From an uncultured Prevotellaceae bacterium (GTDB taxonomy: Bacteria; Bacteroidota; Bacteroidia; Bacteroidales; Bacteroidaceae): a DNA stretch of 64,000 nt. The translations under genes were made by a program, and so were the position numbers. Positions within the stretch are counted from its first letter, which is position 1, and every line of letters begins with the position of its first letter. The stretch covers positions 55,174-119,173 of the forward strand of contig CACZBS010000008.1 in assembly GCA_902779455.1 (NCBI GenBank), given 5' to 3'. Below the pieces are notes generated by a model that saw only the letters and a list, made by a program, of their open reading frames with translations, was not told the DNA's origin and searched no databases. This document shows, piece after piece, positions 47,848 to 56,927 of this stretch.

Positions 47848-49515
47848 ATGTGCGGAATCATCGGCATTTTTAATGTGAAGCAACAATCGCTGGAACTGCG
47901 CCAGAAGGCCCTGCGGATGAGTCAGAAAATCCGTCACCGCGGGCCCGACTGGAGCGGCATCTACTGCGGCGGCTCGGCCGTCCTGGCCCACGAACGACTG
48001 AGCATCGTCGACCCCGAGTCGGGTGGCCAGCCACTCTATTCCCCCGACGGCAAGGCGGTGCTGGCCGTCAACGGCGAGATCTACAACCATCAGGAGATTC
48101 GTGCACGCTACAGAGACCGCTACCATTTCCTGACGGGTTCTGACTGTGAGGTAATCCTGGCACTGTATCGGGAGAAAGGCATCGGATTCCTCGAGGATCT
48201 GAACGGCATCTTCGCCTTCGCCCTCTACGACGAGGAGCGCGACGAGTTTCTCATCGCACGGGATCCGATTGGGGTGATTCCTCTTTACATTGGATATGAT
48301 GCCGACGGCACCGTCTACGTGGCCTCCGAGCTGAAAGCCCTTGAGGGACAGTGTGAGCGATATGAGCCGTTCACACCGGGACATTTCTACTGGAGCCGGC
48401 AACCAGGCATGCAGCGCTACTATCAGCGTGACTGGATGCTGTTTGACGCCGTGATGGACAATCCCTCCAGCACCCCTGCCATCCACGAGGCGCTGGAGGC
48501 GGCCGTGAAGCGCCAGCTCATGTCGGATGTGCCCTATGGCGTGCTGCTTTCCGGCGGACTCGACAGCAGCATCGTCTCGGCCATCGCCGAGAAGTACAGC
48601 GAGCGCCGCATCGAGGACGACGGACTGACACGGGCCCACTGGCCCAGGCTGCACAGCTTTGCCGTAGGGCTCAAGGGGGCTCCCGACCTGGCAAAGGCCC
48701 GCCTCGTGGCCGACCACATAGGCACGGTGCACCATGAGATAAACTACACCATCCAAGAAGGGCTCGACGCCCTGCGCGACGTCATCTACTTCATCGAGAC
48801 CTACGACGTGACCACCGTCCGCGCCTCCACGCCGATGTATCTGCTGGCCCGCTTCATCAAGTCGATGGGCATCAAGATGGTACTCTCGGGCGAGGGCGCC
48901 GACGAGATCTTCGGCGGCTACCTCTACTTCCACAAAGCCCCTTCGGCCCAGGCGTTCCACGAGGAAACAGTCAGAAAACTACTGAAGCTGCATCAATACG
49001 ACTGCCTGCGTGCGAACAAAAGCCTGTCGGCCTGGGGCGTGGAAGGACGCGTGCCCTTCCTCGACAAGGAATTCCTGGATGTGGCCATGCGCATCAATCC
49101 CGAGGCGAAGATGTGCCCCGGCAAGACCGTTGAGAAGAAGATCCTGCGCGAGGCGTTTGCCCCGATGCTGCCCGACGAGATTGTCTGGCGACAGAAAGAG
49201 CAGTTCTCCGACGGTGTCGGCTATTCATGGATTGACACGCTCAAAGCCGTAACGGCTGCAGCCGTCAGCGACGAGCAGATGGCGCACGCCGCCGAGCGAT
49301 TCCCCATCAACCCGCCGAAGAACAAGGAGGAATACTACTACCGCTGTATCTTCGCCGACCACTTCCCCAGCGACTCAGCTGCCCGCAGCGTGCCCAGTGA
49401 GGCCAGCGTGGCTTGCTCGACGGCCACGGCACTGGAGTGGGACGCTGCCTTCCGAAACATGAATGACCCCAGCGGACGAGCCGTCAGGGACGTTCACCGA
49501 GCGGCTTTGCCTTGA
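47848..49515 (+). CDS. asnB: asparagine synthase B (glutamine-hydrolysing)
   Basis: AsnB moves the amide nitrogen of glutamine to aspartate. It has 555 residues. The mature N-terminal Cys (MCGIIGIF), RHRGPDWSG and NGEIYNH belong to the glutaminase half. LSGGLDSSIVSAIAEKY is the ATP pyrophosphatase loop, and GEGADEIFGGYLYF follows. The C-terminus ends VRDVHRAALP, close to relatives. Its last 21 nt overlap, antisense, the tail of a glnN ghost. It is the last gene of the glnK operon, 6 nt after the porin-like gene. Confidence 0.95.
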   Translation: MCGIIGIFNVKQQSLELRQKALRMSQKIRHRGPDWSGIYCGGSAVLAHERLSIVDPESGGQPLYSPDGKAVLAVNGEIYNHQEIRARYRDRYHFLTGSDCEVILALYREKGIGFLEDLNGIFAFALYDEERDEFLIARDPIGVIPLYIGYDADGTVYVASELKALEGQCERYEPFTPGHFYWSRQPGMQRYYQRDWMLFDAVMDNPSSTPAIHEALEAAVKRQLMSDVPYGVLLSGGLDSSIVSAIAEKYSERRIEDDGLTRAHWPRLHSFAVGLKGAPDLAKARLVADHIGTVHHEINYTIQEGLDALRDVIYFIETYDVTTVRASTPMYLLARFIKSMGIKMVLSGEGADEIFGGYLYFHKAPSAQAFHEETVRKLLKLHQYDCLRANKSLSAWGVEGRVPFLDKEFLDVAMRINPEAKMCPGKTVEKKILREAFAPMLPDEIVWRQKEQFSDGVGYSWIDTLKAVTAAAVSDEQMAHAAERFPINPPKNKEEYYYRCIFADHFPSDSAARSVPSEASVACSTATALEWDAAFRNMNDPSGRAVRDVHRAALP

Positions 49516-49552
49516 AAGCCTCGCCGACGACTTGGAATCTTAAGTTTGACAT
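49495..49552 (-). pseudogene. glnN: ghost of a second glnN start
   Basis: Reading leftward from ATG 49552 gives MSNLRFQVVGEAFKAKPLGE, two more residues and a stop. This matches the first codons of glnN at 39249, with the DNA nearly identical over the first 40 nt. The rest of that gene is absent: asnB lies there on the other strand. It looks like the scar of a lost GSIII paralogue or of a recombination between two glnN copies. Confidence 0.75.
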
Positions 49553-49590
49553 AATCGTAGCAATTATATGGAAAATGATATGATCAGATT

Positions 49591-49801
49591 ATTCAAGTTT
49601 CGCAAGCTCACTTCCTTTTGGAGTTTAGGAGTTTAGGAGTTTAGGAGTTTGGGAGTTTTGACGATAGTTTTGTTAGTGATAGCCATGAACCAGGACTAAC
49701 GTCTAAACTCCAGCGGCTGAAAGCCGCGAAAACTCCTAAACTCCTAAACTCCTTTTACAACTCCTAAACTCCTAAACTCCTTTTACATGCGAAAGTTGAA
49801 T
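49591..49801. repeat. long palindromic repeat of GGAGTTTA units
   Basis: The outer ends TTCAAGTTTCGCA and TGCGAAAGTTGAA are inverse. The left arm holds five GGAGTTT(A/G) units and the right arm at least six inverse CTCCTAAA units, in two sets each closed by CTCCTTTTACA. The centre includes a GCGGCTGAAAGCCGC hairpin. It lies between asnB and dapL, which converge. Confidence 0.8.
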
Positions 49802-49827
49802 CTGATTATTTCACCGACGGCGTTTAT

Positions 49828-49907
49828 TATTTCAGCGACGCTGAAATAGTGTTCAGCGACGCTGAAATACTATTCATCGGCACCGAGATAACTCTTCGGT
49901 GCCGATG
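49828..49907. repeat. 21-nt palindromic units plus 12-bp hairpin at the dapL end
   Basis: The units at 49828, 49849 and 49870 each have 21 nt (TATTTCAGCGACGCTGAAATA and variants). The last overlaps a perfect 12-bp stem, 49875-49886 with 49896-49907, that may end dapL transcription. Confidence 0.65.
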
Positions 49908-49910
49908 TTC

Positions 49911-51182
49911 TCAATCGCTCTGACCCATCCAGCGCTCTATGCGGTCGAGGGCCCGGTCGGTCTGCTCGTGGCTGCCGAAGGCGGTCAGCCGGACGTAGCC
50001 CTCGCCGGCGGGCCCGAAGCCGACGCCAGGCGTGCAGACGACATGGGCGCCGTAGAGCATCTCCTCGAAGAACTGCCACGAAAGGCTACGGGTAGGCGAA
50101 CTAAGTTCGGGAATGGGGCGTCGGCCGGGCGTCTGCATCCAGAGGTAGGGGGCGTGCTCGCCGCCGTAGACGGTGAACCCGAGGCGGCGCAGACGGCTGA
50201 GCATCGTGCGGGCGTTCTGCATGTAGTAGTCGACGGTCTGGCGCGTCTGCGCCTTTCCTTCAGGCGTATAGACCGCCTCGGCCGCCCGCTGCGAGATGTA
50301 GCTGATGCCGTTGGTCTTGGTCGACTGGCGCCGCAGCCACAGGTTGTTCAGGGGGATGCGCTCGCCGGTCAGCGTGGCCGCCGTCAGTCCCTGAGGCACG
50401 ACGGTGTAGCCGCAGCGCACGCCAGTGAAGCCGGCCTTCTTCGAGAACGAATGGAACTCGACGGCACACTGGCGGGCGCCGCGAATCTCATAGATGCTGT
50501 GGGGGATGTTGTCGTCCTGGATATAAGCCTCGTAGGCAGCGTCGAAGAAGATGAGGGCATCGTTCTTCAGGGCATAGTTGACCCACTGGCGCAGCTGGTC
50601 CTTGGTGAGGGTCATGCCCGTCGGGTTGTTGGGATAGCAAAGGTAGATGACGTCGACACGGCGGTCGGGCAGCCGGGGCACGAAGTTATTCTCGGCCGTG
50701 CAGGGGATGTAGATGACGTTCGACCATCGGCCCTGCTCGAGCACGCCTGCCCGCCCGATCATGACGTTCGAGTCGATGTAGACAGGATAGATGGGGTCAG
50801 TGACGCCGATGGAGTTGTCCCATCGGATGAGCTCCTGGATGTTGCCCGTGTCGCTCTTGGCCCCGTCGTTGATGAAGATCTCGCTCAGGTCGAGATGGAC
50901 GCCGCGGGGCAGGAAGTCGTTCTTCAGGATGGCCTCGCGAAGGAAGTCGTAGCCCTGCTCGGGTCCGTAGCCACGGAAGGTCTCGGCCCGGGCCATCTCG
51001 TCTACGGCGCGGTGCATGGCTTCGACGACGGCAGGACAGAGCGGCTGGGTCACGTCGCCGATGCCCAGCGAGATGACGTCGGCACGGGGATGGGTGGCGC
51101 GGAAAGCATTGACCCGCTTGGCCACATCGGCAAACAGATAGTTGTCAGCCAGTTTCAGGAAATGTTCGTTGACTAGTGCCAT
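49911..51182 (-). CDS. dapL: LL-diaminopimelate aminotransferase
   Basis: DapL makes LL-diaminopimelate directly from tetrahydrodipicolinate with glutamate as amino donor, bypassing the acylated DapD-DapE route. It has 423 residues. The start MALVNEHFLKLADNYLFADV and ISLGIGDVTQPLCPAV are typical of the family, and the PLP-binding Lys lies in SFSKKAGFTGVRCGY (about residue 246). With dapA and dapF in the same window this shows the aminotransferase pathway. dapF lies upstream on the same strand, separated by a short repeat. Confidence 0.95.
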   Translation of the reverse strand: MALVNEHFLKLADNYLFADVAKRVNAFRATHPRADVISLGIGDVTQPLCPAVVEAMHRAVDEMARAETFRGYGPEQGYDFLREAILKNDFLPRGVHLDLSEIFINDGAKSDTGNIQELIRWDNSIGVTDPIYPVYIDSNVMIGRAGVLEQGRWSNVIYIPCTAENNFVPRLPDRRVDVIYLCYPNNPTGMTLTKDQLRQWVNYALKNDALIFFDAAYEAYIQDDNIPHSIYEIRGARQCAVEFHSFSKKAGFTGVRCGYTVVPQGLTAATLTGERIPLNNLWLRRQSTKTNGISYISQRAAEAVYTPEGKAQTRQTVDYYMQNARTMLSRLRRLGFTVYGGEHAPYLWMQTPGRRPIPELSSPTRSLSWQFFEEMLYGAHVVCTPGVGFGPAGEGYVRLTAFGSHEQTDRALDRIERWMGQSD

Positions 51183-51183
51183 A

Positions 51184-51251
51184 TTAGTTCATTTAAGTTT
51201 CGCTAGTTCATTATCTAAACTCCTTTAACATGCGAAAGTTGAATTAGTTCA
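51184..51251. repeat. short palindromic element with direct-repeat flanks
   Basis: AAGTTTCGC and GCGAAAGTT inverse ends enclose one CTAAACTCCTTTAACA unit, a short relative of the element at 49591-49801. TTAGTTCA stands directly outside on both sides (51184-51191 and 51244-51251), like a target duplication. Confidence 0.55.
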
Positions 51252-51255
51252 CAGA

Positions 51256-52077
51256 TCATAGTTTGATTTCGCCGTCGAAGACGAACTCGGCGGGGCCCGT
51301 CAGCAGGACGTGGTTGTCCTTCGGACTCCATTCGACGTGGAGCCGGCCGCCGTCCATGATGATGTCGGACGAACGCCCGGCACGACCGCTGAGGCAGGCC
51401 GCCACGGCCGTCGCACAGGCACCCGTGCCGCAGGCACAGGTGACGCCGCTGCCCCGCTCCCAGACACGGGTGCGGAGAGCCTTGCCGACGAGGGTCGCAA
51501 ACTCAATGTTGCAGCGTTCAGGGAAGGCCGCATGACGTTCCAGCAGCCGTCCGTCGTGCTCGGGGCGGCGGTCGATGTCGTCAGTGAAGATGACGTAGTG
51601 CGGATTGCCCATGGAGACGAAGATTCCCTCGGGCAGGTCAGGGGTGCGACGGAAGAAGCGCTCGTCGGCCAGCCGCGGCTCAAGCATGTCGACCGTGACG
51701 CGCTCTACCACGCCGCCAGCCACGTCGAGCAGCAGCGTCTTGACCCCCGAGGGCGTCAGCAGCCTCAGACGCGTCTGGTCGGTCAGTCCTCGCTCGTAGA
51801 CATACTTGCCGACGCAGCGGGCCGCATTGCCGCACATCATCGCCTCAGAGCCGTCGGCGTTGAAGATGCGCATGGTGAAGTCGGCCTCCGCAGCGCCCGC
51901 CGCCCGTCCGATGAGCACCAGTCCGTCGCTGCCGATGCCCGTATGGGGAGCGCTCCATCGGCGGGCCACCTCCTCGGGCTGCACGATGTCATAGCGCGTC
52001 GTGTCGACATAGATGTAGTCGTTGCCTGCGCCATGCATTTTCGTAAACTTCACTGTCTTTGTCATCCTTAAACTCAT
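51256..52077 (-). CDS. dapF: diaminopimelate epimerase
   Basis: DapF converts LL- to meso-diaminopimelate, used for peptidoglycan and lysine. It has 273 residues. FTKMHGAGNDYIYVD opens the fold. The two catalytic cysteines are in MCGNAARCVGKYV (about residue 80) and VTCACGTGACATA (about 214). MTKTVKF, four codons downstream, is an equally good start. TAACTTTG at 52091-52098 lies so close that the mRNA leader is only a few bases. dapL follows by 73 nt on the same strand. Confidence 0.95.
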   Translation of the reverse strand: MSLRMTKTVKFTKMHGAGNDYIYVDTTRYDIVQPEEVARRWSAPHTGIGSDGLVLIGRAAGAAEADFTMRIFNADGSEAMMCGNAARCVGKYVYERGLTDQTRLRLLTPSGVKTLLLDVAGGVVERVTVDMLEPRLADERFFRRTPDLPEGIFVSMGNPHYVIFTDDIDRRPEHDGRLLERHAAFPERCNIEFATLVGKALRTRVWERGSGVTCACGTGACATAVAACLSGRAGRSSDIIMDGGRLHVEWSPKDNHVLLTGPAEFVFDGEIKL

Positions 52078-52090
52078 GATAAATCCGCTG

Positions 52091-52098
52091 CAAAGTTA
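52091..52098 (-). promoter_or_regulatory. TAnnTTTG -7 box for dapF
   Basis: TAACTTTG on the minus strand, 14 nt from the ATG. Confidence 0.6.
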
Positions 52099-52299
52099 AT
52101 ATTTTTGACGGAAAATGCCGCCAATACGGCTTAAAAGTTTTCCTACGAGGAGGCCTTACACTTTCGATTCGGAAGAAAAATAAATAAAATACAAATAAAC
52201 CGAAAGTAAAATACAAACAGAATCAATCAAACAGAAAGCACTGACGGATTTCAACTTTCGTTCAGCCCGCCATCAGGGAGCCATCTGAGGGAAAAATCG

Positions 52300-52307
52300 T
52301 AACTTTG
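52300..52307 (+). promoter_or_regulatory. TAnnTTTG -7 box for the pyrG-purF-carAB operon
   Basis: TAACTTTG ends 26 nt before the pyrG ATG. Confidence 0.65.
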
Positions 52308-52333
52308 CGGCCGATTACAAAAGTTTCAGCACC

Positions 52334-54025
52334 ATGCAGACGAAGTATATTTTCATCACCGGAGGCGTGGCCTCATCGCTCGGCAAGGGCATCATCGCAG
52401 CCTCATTGGGGCAGTTGCTCCAGGCACGCGGCTACCGCATCACCATCCAGAAGTTCGACCCCTACATCAACATCGACCCCGGCACGCTCAACCCCTACGA
52501 GCACGGCGAATGCTACGTCACGGCCGACGGCATGGAGACCGACCTCGACCTGGGCCACTACGAGCGCTTCACCGGCATCGAGACGTCGCGTCGCAACAGC
52601 GTCACCACAGGCCAGATCTATCTCTCGGTCATCAAGCGCGAACGTCGGGGCGACTATCTGGGCAAGACCATCCAGGTGGTGCCCCACATCACCGACGAAA
52701 TCAAACGGCGTATACTGCGCCCCGACGAGGACCTCGACTTCGTCATCACCGAGGTGGGCGGCACCATCGGCGACATCGAGGGCCAGCCCTTCCTCGAAGC
52801 CATCCGACAGCTGCGATGGGAGCTGGGGGCGGGCCGCGCGCTCAGCGTCCACCTCACCTACGTGCCCTATCTGGCAGCGGCCGGCGAACTGAAGACGAAG
52901 CCCACGCAGGCCAGTGTCAAGCAGCTGCAGGGGCTGGGCATACAGCCCGAGGTGCTCATACTGCGCGCCGAGCACCCCCTGGGCGACGAGCTGCGGGCCA
53001 AGGTGGCTCACTTCTGCAACGTCGCCACGGAGGCCGTCATCGAGAGTCAGGACATGCCCAGCATCTACGAGGTGCCCGTGGGCATGCACCGCCAGGGGCT
53101 CGACGACATCATCCTCCGCAAGATGGGCATCGAGCCGGCCGTCAAGCCCGACCTCGGCCCCTGGCTCGCCTTCCTCGAGCGGCGACGGCGGGCGGTGAAG
53201 ACTGTCGACGTGGCCCTCGTCGGGAAGTATGACCTGCAGGATGCCTACAAGAGCATCCGCGAGAGCCTCGCCCTCGCAGGAACATATAATAATATAAAGG
53301 TGAACATCCACTTCATCAACAGCGAAGGGCTGACGCGCCGGAACGTCGACGAGCAGCTCGGCACGATGGCTGGCGTCGTCATCTGCCCAGGCTTCGGCCA
53401 GCGCGGCACGGAGGGCAAACTCATCGCAGCCGAATACGCCCGCACCCACGACATCCCCACCTTCGGCATCTGCTTCGGCATGCAGATGATGGTCATCGAG
53501 TTTGCCCGCAATGTGCTGGGACTGAAGGATGCCACGAGCGCCGAGTTCGACAGTTCTGCACAAGAGGCCGTCATCGACCTGATGGAGGAGCAGAAAGACA
53601 TCCGCCAGATGGGCGGCACAATGCGGCTCGGAGCCTACGAATGTGAACTTCGCGAAGGCAGCCGTACATGGGAGGCTTATTGTAGGGAAAAAGGAAAAGT
53701 GAAAAGTGAAAAATTTGCTTCCGCCGTATCGTCCGCAGAAGGGATAGCGGCAGCAAATTCTTCACTTTTCACTCTTCGCTTTTCCCTCAAAGAGCGCCAC
53801 CGCCACCGCTATGAGTTCAACAACCGCTACGCCGAGGCCTTCGAACAGCATGGCATGCAGTGCGTGGGCATCAACCCCCAGGCCGACCTGGTCGAGATTG
53901 TCGAGGTGAGCAGCCTGCGGTGGTACATCGGCACGCAGTTCCACCCCGAGTACAGCTCGACCGTGCTCCATCCGCACCCGCTGTTCATGTCGTTTATCAA
54001 AGCTTGTAAGGAATGGAAGAACTGA
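52334..54025 (+). CDS. pyrG: CTP synthase
   Basis: PyrG aminates UTP to CTP with glutamine and ATP. The synthetase half opens with FITGGVASSLGKGI. The glutaminase half has the nucleophile in FGICFGMQMMVIEF and the His/Glu in QFHPEYSS. It has 563 residues against about 535-540 usual. The excess of about 30 residues (451-485, CREKGKVKSEKFASAVSSAE onward) sits just before ERHRHRYEFN and is encoded by a 102-nt palindromic repeat. The stop overlaps purF by 13 nt, so it leads a four-gene operon of glutamine-dependent enzymes. Confidence 0.95.
   Translation: MQTKYIFITGGVASSLGKGIIAASLGQLLQARGYRITIQKFDPYINIDPGTLNPYEHGECYVTADGMETDLDLGHYERFTGIETSRRNSVTTGQIYLSVIKRERRGDYLGKTIQVVPHITDEIKRRILRPDEDLDFVITEVGGTIGDIEGQPFLEAIRQLRWELGAGRALSVHLTYVPYLAAAGELKTKPTQASVKQLQGLGIQPEVLILRAEHPLGDELRAKVAHFCNVATEAVIESQDMPSIYEVPVGMHRQGLDDIILRKMGIEPAVKPDLGPWLAFLERRRRAVKTVDVALVGKYDLQDAYKSIRESLALAGTYNNIKVNIHFINSEGLTRRNVDEQLGTMAGVVICPGFGQRGTEGKLIAAEYARTHDIPTFGICFGMQMMVIEFARNVLGLKDATSAEFDSSAQEAVIDLMEEQKDIRQMGGTMRLGAYECELREGSRTWEAYCREKGKVKSEKFASAVSSAEGIAAANSSLFTLRFSLKERHRHRYEFNNRYAEAFEQHGMQCVGINPQADLVEIVEVSSLRWYIGTQFHPEYSSTVLHPHPLFMSFIKACKEWKN
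53685..53786. repeat. GAAAAGTG palindromic repeat inside pyrG, in frame
   Basis: The left arm starts GGGAAAAAGGAAAAGTGAAA and continues to AATTTGCTTCC. The right arm is its inverse, ending CACTCTTCGCTTTTCCC. The length is 102 nt, exactly 34 codons. The same element stands intergenically at 61472-61564. Confidence 0.85.
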
Positions 54026-55779
54026 GACATGAATGCGGCGTGGCCCTGGTCAGACTGCTGAAGCCACTCAGCTATTACAAAGAGCGATACGGCGACGTGG
54101 CTTACGGGCTGAACAAGCTCTACCTGATGATGGAGAAGCAGCATAACCGCGGCCAGGAGGGTGCAGGCATCGCCGCCGTCAGCCTGGACACGCCGCCCGG
54201 CCAGGAATACATGTTCCGCGAACGGGCTGAGGGCAAGGACGCCATCACCGAGATCTTCAGGAGGATTGAAAAAAGAAGATTGGAGATAAATAATTGCAGC
54301 GCGGACGGCGCAGCCGAAAATTCTCAATCTTCAATCTTCAATTCTCAATTACTGATGGGCCACCTGCGCTACTCGACGACAGGCAAGAGCGGACTGCAGT
54401 TCGTCCACCCCTTCCTCAGGCGCAACAACTGGCGGGCGCGAAACCTCTGCCTCTGTGGCAACTTCAACATGACCAACATCGACGAGGTGTTCACGATGCT
54501 CACCCGTCAGGGTCAGTCGCCACGCATCCTCGGCGACGCCTACCTGATGCTCGAACTGATGGGCCACCGTCTTGACCGCGAGGTGGAGCGGCTCTATCAG
54601 GAAGCCAAGACGGCGGGACTTCAAGGAACCAACATAACTCAACATATCGACAACCACATCGAGATGGGCAACGTGCTGCGCTCGACGATGAACTGCTTCG
54701 ACGGAGGCTACGTGATGTGTGGTCTGACGGGCAGCGGCGAAATGTTTGCCATGCGCGACCCATGGGGCATCCGACCCGCTTTCTACTACCACGACAACGA
54801 GGTGGTCGTCGTGGCCAGCGAGCGGCCCGTCATTCAGACCTGCTTCCGACTGGAGACCGACGCCATCAGCGAACTGCAGCCCGGCGAGGCCCTCATCGTC
54901 CGACGCGACGGCAACATCGTCATGGAGCAGATTCTCAGGCAGCAGGGACAATGCAGCTGTTCGTTCGAGCGTATCTACTTCAGCCGCGGTTCCGACCGCG
55001 ACATCTATCAGGAGCGCAAGCGTCTGGGTCAGCAGCTGGCCGAGCCCATCCTGAGGGCCATCGACGGCGACGTGGCCCACACGGTCTTCTCGTATATCCC
55101 CAACACGGCCGAGGTGGCTTTCCACGGCATGACTGAAGGCATCCGACGGCTCAGCCATCAGGAGGTCAGGACCGAGAAGGTGGTGTGGAAGGACATCAAG
55201 CTGCGCACCTTCATCACCGAGGGCGCACAACGTAACGACCTGGCTGCCCACGTCTACGACATCAGCTACGGCTGTCTGACGCCCCATGAGGACAACCTCG
55301 TCGTCATCGACGACAGCATTGTCCGCGGGACGACGCTCCGCGAGAGCATCTTCCGAATGCTCGACCGTCTGCATCCCCGCAAGATCGTGATGGTGTCGAG
55401 CGCGCCGCAGATCAGATATCCCGATTACTACGGCATCGACATGTCGAGGCTCGAGGAGCTGTGCGCATTCCGCGCCGCCATGGCCCTCCTGCACGAACGG
55501 GGCATGGCCGACGTCGTCGAAGCGGCGCGGCGAGGCAATCTCAGGGCCATCTATGAGCCTTTCACGGTTGAGGAGCTCAACCGTAAGATTGTGGAAATAC
55601 TGCGTCCGGACGACATGAAGTCACAGGTCGAGCTGGTGTTCCAGAGCATTGAGGGACTGCATGAGGCATGCCCCAACCATCAGGGCGACTGGTACTTCAA
55701 CGGCCACTACCCCACCCCCGGCGGCGCACGTCTGGCCCACCGGGCTTTTATGAACTACCTCAACAAGCAACAGTCATGA
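54013..55779 (+). CDS. purF: amidophosphoribosyltransferase (PurF-like)
   Basis: It is predicted to transfer glutamine nitrogen to PRPP, the first step of purine synthesis. It has 588 residues, matching the long Bacteroidetes version. The glutaminase Cys is near the N-terminus (RHECGVALV) with RGQEGAGI. The PRPP loop is VVIDDSIVRGTT. Residues about 85-113, before MGHLRYSTTGKSG, are encoded by an 87-nt palindromic repeat and replace a variable loop seen in relatives. It overlaps pyrG by 13 nt and carA by 4 nt. Bacteroidetes often carry a second PurF-type protein, so this may not be the only one. Confidence 0.88.
   Translation: MEELRHECGVALVRLLKPLSYYKERYGDVAYGLNKLYLMMEKQHNRGQEGAGIAAVSLDTPPGQEYMFRERAEGKDAITEIFRRIEKRRLEINNCSADGAAENSQSSIFNSQLLMGHLRYSTTGKSGLQFVHPFLRRNNWRARNLCLCGNFNMTNIDEVFTMLTRQGQSPRILGDAYLMLELMGHRLDREVERLYQEAKTAGLQGTNITQHIDNHIEMGNVLRSTMNCFDGGYVMCGLTGSGEMFAMRDPWGIRPAFYYHDNEVVVVASERPVIQTCFRLETDAISELQPGEALIVRRDGNIVMEQILRQQGQCSCSFERIYFSRGSDRDIYQERKRLGQQLAEPILRAIDGDVAHTVFSYIPNTAEVAFHGMTEGIRRLSHQEVRTEKVVWKDIKLRTFITEGAQRNDLAAHVYDISYGCLTPHEDNLVVIDDSIVRGTTLRESIFRMLDRLHPRKIVMVSSAPQIRYPDYYGIDMSRLEELCAFRAAMALLHERGMADVVEAARRGNLRAIYEPFTVEELNRKIVEILRPDDMKSQVELVFQSIEGLHEACPNHQGDWYFNGHYPTPGGARLAHRAFMNYLNKQQS
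54264..54350. repeat. GATTGAAGA palindromic repeat inside purF, in frame
   Basis: The left arm has GATTGAAAAAAGAAGATTGG, the centre is a GC-rich GCGCGGACGGCGC, and the right arm carries TCAATCTTCAATCTTCAATT. The 87 nt make exactly 29 codons, encoding a loop between the TEIF helix and the MGHLRYST strand. Confidence 0.75.
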
Positions 55780-56927
55780 AACAAGCACAACTCATTCTCG
55801 ACGACGGCAGCACCTTCACGGGCTGGTCGGTCGGCCATGAAGGCAACACGGCCGGCGAAGTGGTGTTCAACACGGCCATGACGGGCTATCCCGAAAGTCT
55901 GACCGACCCCAGCTATGCCGGCCAGATGCTGGTGATGACTTATCCGCTGACAGGCAACTACGGGGTGCCGTCTGCCGACAAGGCTACGAACGGACTGCCC
56001 CTGTTCTTAGAGAGCGACCACATTCACCCCTCAGCCCTCATCATGGCCGACTACAGCGAAGCCTACTCCCACTGGAATGCACAGGAGTCGCTGGCTGCAT
56101 GGCTGAAGCGCTGCCGGGTGCCGGCACTGACGGGCATCGACACCCGCAGGCTCACCCTACGGCTGCGTGAACAGGGCGTGATGACCGGACGGATCATTGT
56201 CGAGGGCCATGAGACAGAGCCAATACGGCTGGCGGACTATGCGGACGTGAACTGGGTGGAGCGGGTCAGCTGCAAGAGGATCATCTGCTACCGGCCCGAC
56301 GGAACCGTCGCCTCCGAGGGCGACGCCTCATCACTCGTCACCGGCACTATTCCACGCGTGGTGCTGGTCGATTGCGGTGTGAAGGCCAACATCATCCGCT
56401 GTCTCATCAGGCGCGGACTCGAAGTCGTTCGCGTCCCTTGGGACTATGATTTCAACCAGTTGAAATTTGACGGGCTTTTCCTGACTAACGGTCCTGGCGA
56501 CCCGGAGCAATGCGGCAAGACCATTGAGCACATCCGGACGTTCCTGAATAATCAGGCAGTCAGACCGTGCATGGGCATCTGCCTGGGCAATCAACTGCTG
56601 GCCAAGGCCGCCGGAGCCTCGACCTACAAGCTGAAGTATGGTCACCGGAGCCACAACCAGCCAGTACGCCAGATGGGGACCAACCGCTGTTTCATCACCT
56701 CACAGAACCACGGCTATGCCGTCGACGCCACTACATTGCCGCACGACTGGCAGCCGCTGTTCGTCAACATGAACGACGGCTCGAACGAAGGCATCCGCCA
56801 CGTGAGTCGCCCGTGGTTCTCAGCACAGTTTCATCCAGAAGCATGCTCCGGGCCGACTGACACAGAGTTCCTCTTCGACGAATTTACAGATTGCATTAAT
56901 GACTCACAGAAAAAACATATTCAATGA
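55776..56927 (+). CDS. carA: carbamoyl-phosphate synthase small subunit
   Basis: CarA hydrolyses glutamine and feeds ammonia to CarB. It has 383 residues from ATG 55776, which overlaps the purF stop (ATGA). The N-terminal domain ([35 protein letters not shown]) and the class I glutaminase triad ([17 protein letters not shown]) are intact. The carB ATG overlaps its stop by 4 nt. Confidence 0.94.
   Translation: MKQAQLILDDGSTFTGWSVGHEGNTAGEVVFNTAMTGYPESLTDPSYAGQMLVMTYPLTGNYGVPSADKATNGLPLFLESDHIHPSALIMADYSEAYSHWNAQESLAAWLKRCRVPALTGIDTRRLTLRLREQGVMTGRIIVEGHETEPIRLADYADVNWVERVSCKRIICYRPDGTVASEGDASSLVTGTIPRVVLVDCGVKANIIRCLIRRGLEVVRVPWDYDFNQLKFDGLFLTNGPGDPEQCGKTIEHIRTFLNNQAVRPCMGICLGNQLLAKAAGASTYKLKYGHRSHNQPVRQMGTNRCFITSQNHGYAVDATTLPHDWQPLFVNMNDGSNEGIRHVSRPWFSAQFHPEACSGPTDTEFLFDEFTDCINDSQKKHIQ

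Noticed and set aside
49617-49800. Possible CRISPR array
   Set aside because: The repeat unit is 8 nt, contiguous and inverted on the far side; there are no spacers and no cas genes.
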